A DNA stretch of 64,000 nt. Origin: Vibrio fortis (GTDB lineage Bacteria > Pseudomonadota > Gammaproteobacteria > Enterobacterales > Vibrionaceae). The notes below the pieces were generated by a model. It had not been told where the DNA came from, did not search any database, and saw only the letters and a list, made by a program, of their open reading frames with translations. Location: assembly GCF_000695685.1 (NCBI RefSeq), contig NZ_JFFR01000033.1:62001-126000 (forward strand), in the 5' to 3' direction. A program made the translations under genes and the position numbers. This document shows, one piece after another, positions 59,879-64,000 of this stretch. Position 1 is the stretch's first letter. Every line of letters starts with the position of its first letter.

Positions 59879-61639
59879 ATGCAGATTCAACACATAAATC
59901 CTTCAGAGTGGCTTACTTCATCTTGGCACCGCAGCAGCGAGGCGGGATTAAAACCTAGAAAGCTACCCGACGACATTCGACTGCCAAATGCGATGCTCAA
60001 AGAGCGTCGTTTTCACTCATCACAGCTCATCGAAACCGTGCAGCGCATGGCCCTACCACTGTTTAACCAGACTTTTGCCCGTAGTGACAGTCGGCTCATA
60101 TTAACTGATACCGATGGGGTGATACTGGCGAGTTGGGGGCAGAAGCGCTTTGAAGAGAAGCTCACCAGTATTGCATTGAGCTCTGGTGCCTGCTGGAAGG
60201 AACAACTCAAGGGCACCAATGCCATTGGCACTGCATTAATTGAAGCCAAACCCGTGACGATTATTGGCGAACAACACTTCATTCATCAGCACCGCTTTAT
60301 CAGCTGTTCAGCGAATCCTATTTTTGATCATCAAGGGCAGATGGTCGGAATATTAGATATCACCAGTGAGCAGCAACAACATGACACCTCAGTACAATTC
60401 TTGGTGCAGAATATGGTGCAACTGGTAGAGAACCAACTACTCAATCACATTCCCCAAGGCTCCACTCGCATTGACCTTGCATGTGAAAAGTCACTGCTGC
60501 ATAGCGGTTGGCAGGGCATTGTTATCGCCAATGAGGCCGGCGAAGTATTGGCACACAACCAAGTCGCCTCACAACTTTTAGAGCAAGGCTCGATACTTGG
60601 TGAAAGCATTGATCAGCTCTTCAATCGCTCTGAATCATCTTTTGTGTTTGAGAAAAAGAGCCTCAACACACCCTCACCAAAATGCAGCCGCGCAATCACT
60701 GCCTCGTGCGAGTTACACCATGGCGATCAACAGATAGAACAAGCGTGGCAACAAGCCAGCAAAGTCATAGATAAAGGCATCAGCCTTCTGATATTGGGGG
60801 AAACAGGTGTTGGTAAAGGCGAGTTTGTCAAAGCACTGCATAAGCAAAGTCAACGCAGCAACAGTCCTTTGGTGGCAGTAAATTGCGGTGCGCTGCCTAA
60901 AGATTTGATTGAGTCTGAGCTGTTTGGTTATGCGCCGGGGGCTTTTACTGGCGCAAACAAACAAGGTTTTCAAGGCAAGATCCGTCAAGCGGACAAAGGG
61001 ATCTTGTTTTTGGATGAAATAGCCGATATGCCGCTAGAAGCTCAGTGTCGTTTACTTCATGTCTTGCAAGATAAATCGGTAGTGCCTGTCGGTTCTAACC
61101 AAAGCTATCAAGTCGATTGTCAGATCATTGCAGCGACCCACAAAGACTTGACCCAACTCGTCGAAACAGGTCAATTCAGACAAGATCTTTACTATCGTCT
61201 CAATGGTTTGATATTCACCCTACCAAGCCTCAGTCAAAGACAAGATAAACGCGAGTTGATTGAAGCCATCTATCGCAAATACGCAGAGTCAGAACAAACT
61301 ATCTGTTCGCACCTGATGTCTCTGTTTTGCTCCTACCCGTGGCCAGGCAACATTCGTGAACTGGATAATCTGCTCAAGGTATCCGCTTTAATGTCGAGCG
61401 GTGAGCCGCAACTAAAACTAGAGCATGTTCCTTTACAGCTCGCCGAGCAACTGGCGAATCAAAGCCCTATCACTTGCACTCAAGCGCCATCTAATAACGA
61501 TCTGCAAAGCACAGTGGAAGAAACCTTAGTTCAAACCTATCAAGCGAACCAAGGCAACATCAGTAAAACGTCGAGGGTGCTTGGTATTAGTCGTAACACC
61601 ATTTATCGCAAGCTTAAGCGACTGGGCATTTTGCAATAG
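59879..61639 (+). CDS. Sigma-54-dependent transcriptional activator (AcoR-like)
   Basis: This 586-residue enhancer-binding protein has an N-terminal GAF-type sensory region (about 60-190), then an AAA+ domain. The AAA+ domain shows Walker A LGETGVGKGEF, the sigma-54 contact loop ELFGYAPGAFTGANKQG and Walker B GILFLDEIADMP. A C-terminal Fis-type helix-turn-helix follows (NISKTSRVLGISRNTIYRKL). The ATG at 59879 has GGAA five bases upstream. It is divergent from the aldehyde dehydrogenase gene, whose promoter is of sigma-54 type, so it is inferred to activate that gene in response to an alcohol, acetoin or aldehyde. Confidence 0.93.
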   Translation: MQIQHINPSEWLTSSWHRSSEAGLKPRKLPDDIRLPNAMLKERRFHSSQLIETVQRMALPLFNQTFARSDSRLILTDTDGVILASWGQKRFEEKLTSIALSSGACWKEQLKGTNAIGTALIEAKPVTIIGEQHFIHQHRFISCSANPIFDHQGQMVGILDITSEQQQHDTSVQFLVQNMVQLVENQLLNHIPQGSTRIDLACEKSLLHSGWQGIVIANEAGEVLAHNQVASQLLEQGSILGESIDQLFNRSESSFVFEKKSLNTPSPKCSRAITASCELHHGDQQIEQAWQQASKVIDKGISLLILGETGVGKGEFVKALHKQSQRSNSPLVAVNCGALPKDLIESELFGYAPGAFTGANKQGFQGKIRQADKGILFLDEIADMPLEAQCRLLHVLQDKSVVPVGSNQSYQVDCQIIAATHKDLTQLVETGQFRQDLYYRLNGLIFTLPSLSQRQDKRELIEAIYRKYAESEQTICSHLMSLFCSYPWPGNIRELDNLLKVSALMSSGEPQLKLEHVPLQLAEQLANQSPITCTQAPSNNDLQSTVEETLVQTYQANQGNISKTSRVLGISRNTIYRKLKRLGILQ

Positions 61640-61671
61640 TCGCTTATGTAGGATTGAAAGCTCTGATAGCC

Positions 61672-62508
61672 TTAATGAGAAAGGTTGAGATCGCCCAGTC
61701 GATTTAAAAGATCTTTGTCTAACAGAGGGTGATGTTGCGATCCCAATATTAGCGCTATCTCTACAGCAGGCAGTGAGGGCATATTTTCAAGGATCTTAAG
61801 CTCCGGTGGCACGCTCAATTTACCCATCGCCCCAACAGCTAAGCCAGCTCTCACGATGGCGCTCTGAGCCGATGCTGTATTGCTGCAAGCTAGCAATCGA
61901 TAGGCGGTGCCTTGTTTTGTCAATCCATTCACTGCGGCTGCGTGGTACTTACAATCGGTTTGAAACAGCGCCAACGGCAGCGATTCATGAGCATCGAAAT
62001 CAAAGTCTTGCCTCGCTATCCACACCCCAACATCATTGGCGAGCCAATAGCCCTCTTCGCTATCAGGTGCACGCGTAACAATCGCTGCGTCGAGTCGTCC
62101 ATCATCGAGCCACTCACGTAGCGTTATGCTTGGTTGGCTGAATACCTGAATCGAACAGGTGGGTTCAGCTTCCATCAACACCTCAATAAACTTAGGCAGC
62201 AAGGTGTCGTTGTAGTCTTCAGGGCAACCCAATCGCAGCGGCTGCTTGTTCTCGTAACATTTGACCTGTTTCAGCGCCGTATTATGTAACGCCACGAGTT
62301 GTTCCGCATGAGAACGCAGTGCTAAACCAGCTTCGGTTAGCACAAGGTTGCGCCCCTCTTTTTGGAACAAGGTGACGTTAAGCTCTTCTTCTAACTTGCG
62401 CATCTGAGCGCTAAATGCAGACTGGGTGCGGTTTATCTGTTTGGCAGCTCGGGTGAAACTGCTGGTTTCGACAAAGGCGAGAAAGCCCCTTAGCGCATCA
62501 ATATCCAT
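61672..62508 (-). CDS. LysR-family regulator
   Basis: This 278-residue regulator has the helix-turn-helix LRGFLAFVETSSFTRAAKQI and RTQSAFSAQMRKLEEEL, and an effector domain beginning QPLRLGCPEDYNDTLLPKFI. The effector region resembles the LrhA/HexA-type group. It is divergent from the glutathione S-transferase gene with a 126-bp gap, so that gene may be its target (inference). It faces the AcoR-like gene convergently, 32 bp away, without a visible terminator. Confidence 0.88.
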   Translation of the reverse strand: MDIDALRGFLAFVETSSFTRAAKQINRTQSAFSAQMRKLEEELNVTLFQKEGRNLVLTEAGLALRSHAEQLVALHNTALKQVKCYENKQPLRLGCPEDYNDTLLPKFIEVLMEAEPTCSIQVFSQPSITLREWLDDGRLDAAIVTRAPDSEEGYWLANDVGVWIARQDFDFDAHESLPLALFQTDCKYHAAAVNGLTKQGTAYRLLACSNTASAQSAIVRAGLAVGAMGKLSVPPELKILENMPSLPAVEIALILGSQHHPLLDKDLLNRLGDLNLSH

Positions 62509-62634
62509 ATCGATTTGGTACCCATCGTTTTTATTAATGTATTACATCAAAATTATCCGTTAGTGGCGCGCAATACAATCTCTTAAGCTAAAACCTATTC
62601 CATTAGACGATAAATTTAACGCAAGGAAGCCTTT

Positions 62635-63282
62635 ATGAAACTCTTCATCGCTAATCAAAACTACTCTAGCTGGTCACTTCGTGCTTGGTTGATTTTGGCT
62701 CAGCACAACCTCGACGCCGAGATCACCAAACTGACACTATTCACGCCAGAATTCTACAAGACACTATCAGAGGTCACTCCAACTGCAAAAGTACCTACAC
62801 TGGTCGATGACAACATTACAGTGTGGGATTCGTTTGCCATCTTAGAATACATCAACGAAGCGCATCTCGATGGTGCAGCATGGCCGGAGTCTGCATCAGA
62901 ACGTGCCCATGCCCGAGCTATATCCGCAGAGATGCACTCTGGCTTTTTTGCTCTAAGAGAAGAGCTACCGATGAACTGCCGAGCGCGTAGAAAAGTGGGG
63001 TTAAGCGAGGCAGCGAAGAAAGATATTGAGAGAGTGGATACCCTGTGGTCCGAGCAAGGTGAAAAGTTCCCTGATGGTTGGCTGTTCGGCGAGTGGTCTA
63101 TTGCGGATGCCATGTACGCGCCTCTAGCTCTAAGGTTCAGAACTTATGGTATTGAACTTTCAGAAGCTGCGACTCGCTACCAAGAGCGTGTACTTAATAG
63201 CCCTGCCATTGTTAGATGGCTAGAAGAAGCAAGTTTAGAGACAGATATTGTCGAAGAGGATGAAGCAGGAGAGCCAGTTTAG
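62635..63282 (+). CDS. Glutathione S-transferase family protein
   Basis: This 215-residue protein has an N-terminal thioredoxin-like domain (KLFIANQNYSSWSLRAWLIL, with a candidate catalytic Ser at about residue 11-12, then AKVPTLVDDN and WDSFAILEYINE). The helical C-terminal domain includes FGEWSIADAMYAPLALRF. Members conjugate glutathione to electrophiles or act as isomerases. AAGGAAG lies before the ATG. It is divergent from a LysR gene. Confidence 0.92.
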   Translation: MKLFIANQNYSSWSLRAWLILAQHNLDAEITKLTLFTPEFYKTLSEVTPTAKVPTLVDDNITVWDSFAILEYINEAHLDGAAWPESASERAHARAISAEMHSGFFALREELPMNCRARRKVGLSEAAKKDIERVDTLWSEQGEKFPDGWLFGEWSIADAMYAPLALRFRTYGIELSEAATRYQERVLNSPAIVRWLEEASLETDIVEEDEAGEPV

Positions 63283-63302
63283 AGCTTGAAAAAATAGAAT
63301 TT

Positions 63303-63331
63303 AATGAGGCTCGGTATGAGCCTCATTGGTT
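63303..63331. terminator. Terminator between the GST and trpS genes
   Basis: AATGAGGCTC pairs with GAGCCTCATT (10 bp) over a 5-nt loop, followed by GGTTTT, between convergent genes. Confidence 0.75.
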
Positions 63332-63392
63332 TTGGTCGTAACTCGCCAGCGCAGCAGGTTTTCAATGTTGTATCTGGATACCTTTGAGACTT

Positions 63393-64000
63393 TCAGAAGA
63401 TATTGAGCCCGAATACATCCTTCACATCGAACAGAACTTTGGCTGTTTTCTCCCTCGAGCGCTGACTGCCGATAGATAAGATTTCCAACAACTGAGCCTT
63501 GTCATTAAGGTATTCAGACCTACGTGCTCTGATTGGGCGAAGCATCTCTTGTAGACACTCTTCCAAGACTTTCTTGGTCGTGCCATCACCTAGCCCGCCA
63601 CGTCGATAATGCTCTTTAAGCTGCTCTACGTCATTCTTATCTGGGTGGAACGCGTCAAGATACGTGAACACCACATTTCCTTCTACGGTACCTGGATCTT
63701 CCACTCTTAGGTGATTAGGGTCGGTGTACATTGATTTCACTGCTGTAGAGATCTCTTTCTCACTTGCGCCTAAATTGATGGCATTGCCCATCGACTTCGA
63801 CATCTTGTTTTTACCGTCAGTACTGGGGAGACGCGGAGCATTACTCAGCAGAGGTCGACATTCATTCAAAATGGTACGCCCTGCTAAACCGTTTACCTTT
63901 CTCACGATCTCATTGGTTTGTTCTAACATCGGCAGTTGGTCGTCTCCTACAGGGACTAATGTGGCGTTGAAACCTGTAATGTCGGCCGCTTGAGAGATGG
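63393..64000 (-). CDS. Tryptophanyl-tRNA synthetase, auxiliary (TrpS2-like) type, truncated at the window edge
   Basis: These roughly 202 C-terminal residues include the end of the Rossmann domain (LVPVGDDQLPMLEQTNEIVR), the KMSKSMGN ATP-binding loop and the anticodon-binding helical domain. The frame runs out of the window at 64000, so the N-terminal part is missing. The AINLGASEKEISTAVKSMYT and DPGTVEGNVVFTYLDAF segments are unlike E. coli TrpS and match the second TrpRS type found in some bacteria, which can be insensitive to indolmycin. A normal housekeeping trpS elsewhere in the genome is therefore expected (inference). Confidence 0.88.
   Translation of the reverse strand, partial: ISQAADITGFNATLVPVGDDQLPMLEQTNEIVRKVNGLAGRTILNECRPLLSNAPRLPSTDGKNKMSKSMGNAINLGASEKEISTAVKSMYTDPNHLRVEDPGTVEGNVVFTYLDAFHPDKNDVEQLKEHYRRGGLGDGTTKKVLEECLQEMLRPIRARRSEYLNDKAQLLEILSIGSQRSREKTAKVLFDVKDVFGLNIF

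Overview
The window is bacterial and reads as a Vibrio chromosome segment, most likely from a Splendidus-type marine vibrio. The evidence is the gene content, the moderate GC, and a short inverted-repeat element of a kind that I recall being dispersed in vibrio genomes. The fructose-family PTS/AraC/manA cluster has, from memory, the same order as one in V. cholerae. Nearly all the sequence is metabolic and accessory: uptake systems, catabolic enzymes and their local regulators. No rRNA, tRNA or CRISPR array was seen. The window cuts two genes, a YegU-like hydrolase at the left edge and an auxiliary-type tryptophanyl-tRNA synthetase at the right edge.

Layout. 1-3.8 kb: a YegU/YegV/YegW-like nucleoside or glycoside salvage locus with an OFA-family MFS transporter. 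3.8-7 kb: a NIT-domain chemoreceptor, a CPXCG zinc-ribbon protein and a TetR repressor behind a perfect 16-bp palindrome. 7-17.1 kb: a PTS island with three complete fructose-family permeases, a free EIIB, an HPr-EIIA fusion, an AraC regulator and ManA. One 16-nt sequence occurs exactly, in opposite orientations, in two of its control regions. A 269-bp MITE-like element follows manA. 17.2-18.8 kb: a polar amino-acid ABC binding protein and a divergent permease that appears to begin with a lipobox, with no ATPase nearby.

19-26.6 kb: a Ugp-type ABC importer in one operon with a PHP-domain metallohydrolase and a HAD phosphatase, preceded by a GcvA-like LysR gene. This looks like a phosphodiester or phosphorylated-organic scavenging pathway that I cannot assign to a described system. 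26.7-29.2 kb: an OppA/MppA-like binding protein divergent from an MpaA-like murein peptide amidase. 29.2-33.65 kb: an AT-rich insert with a thioesterase, an M66 (StcE/TagA-like) metalloprotease and a truncated SMR gene. It is fused at about 10 nt of microhomology to a second, degenerate copy of the mpaA 3' end, the footprint expected of homology-facilitated illegitimate recombination.

33.7-40.8 kb: RidA, a three-subunit OoxAB/HcnABC-type amine dehydrogenase and a TRAP importer, with a divergent LysR gene. 40.9-43.9 kb: an intact SMR pump and the glutathione-dependent formaldehyde pathway (AdhC, FghA). 44.3-51 kb: an outer-membrane-like protein and a two-component system divergent from an RND efflux pair. 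51-53.4 kb: small hypotheticals and a NUDT6-like Nudix hydrolase. 53.4-57.9 kb: a DUF1028 protein, a YfcC-type permease, an AllC-type amidohydrolase and a FadR-type regulator, with two identical 16-bp palindromes 30 bp apart. 58-61.6 kb: an aldehyde dehydrogenase with a clear sigma-54 promoter and an AcoR-like activator with an inverted-repeat enhancer. 61.7-64 kb: a LysR regulator, a glutathione S-transferase and trpS.

Starts were chosen from visible Shine-Dalgarno sequences, known family lengths and, for the aldehyde dehydrogenase, the position of the promoter. All assignments come from reading motifs; no database search was possible.
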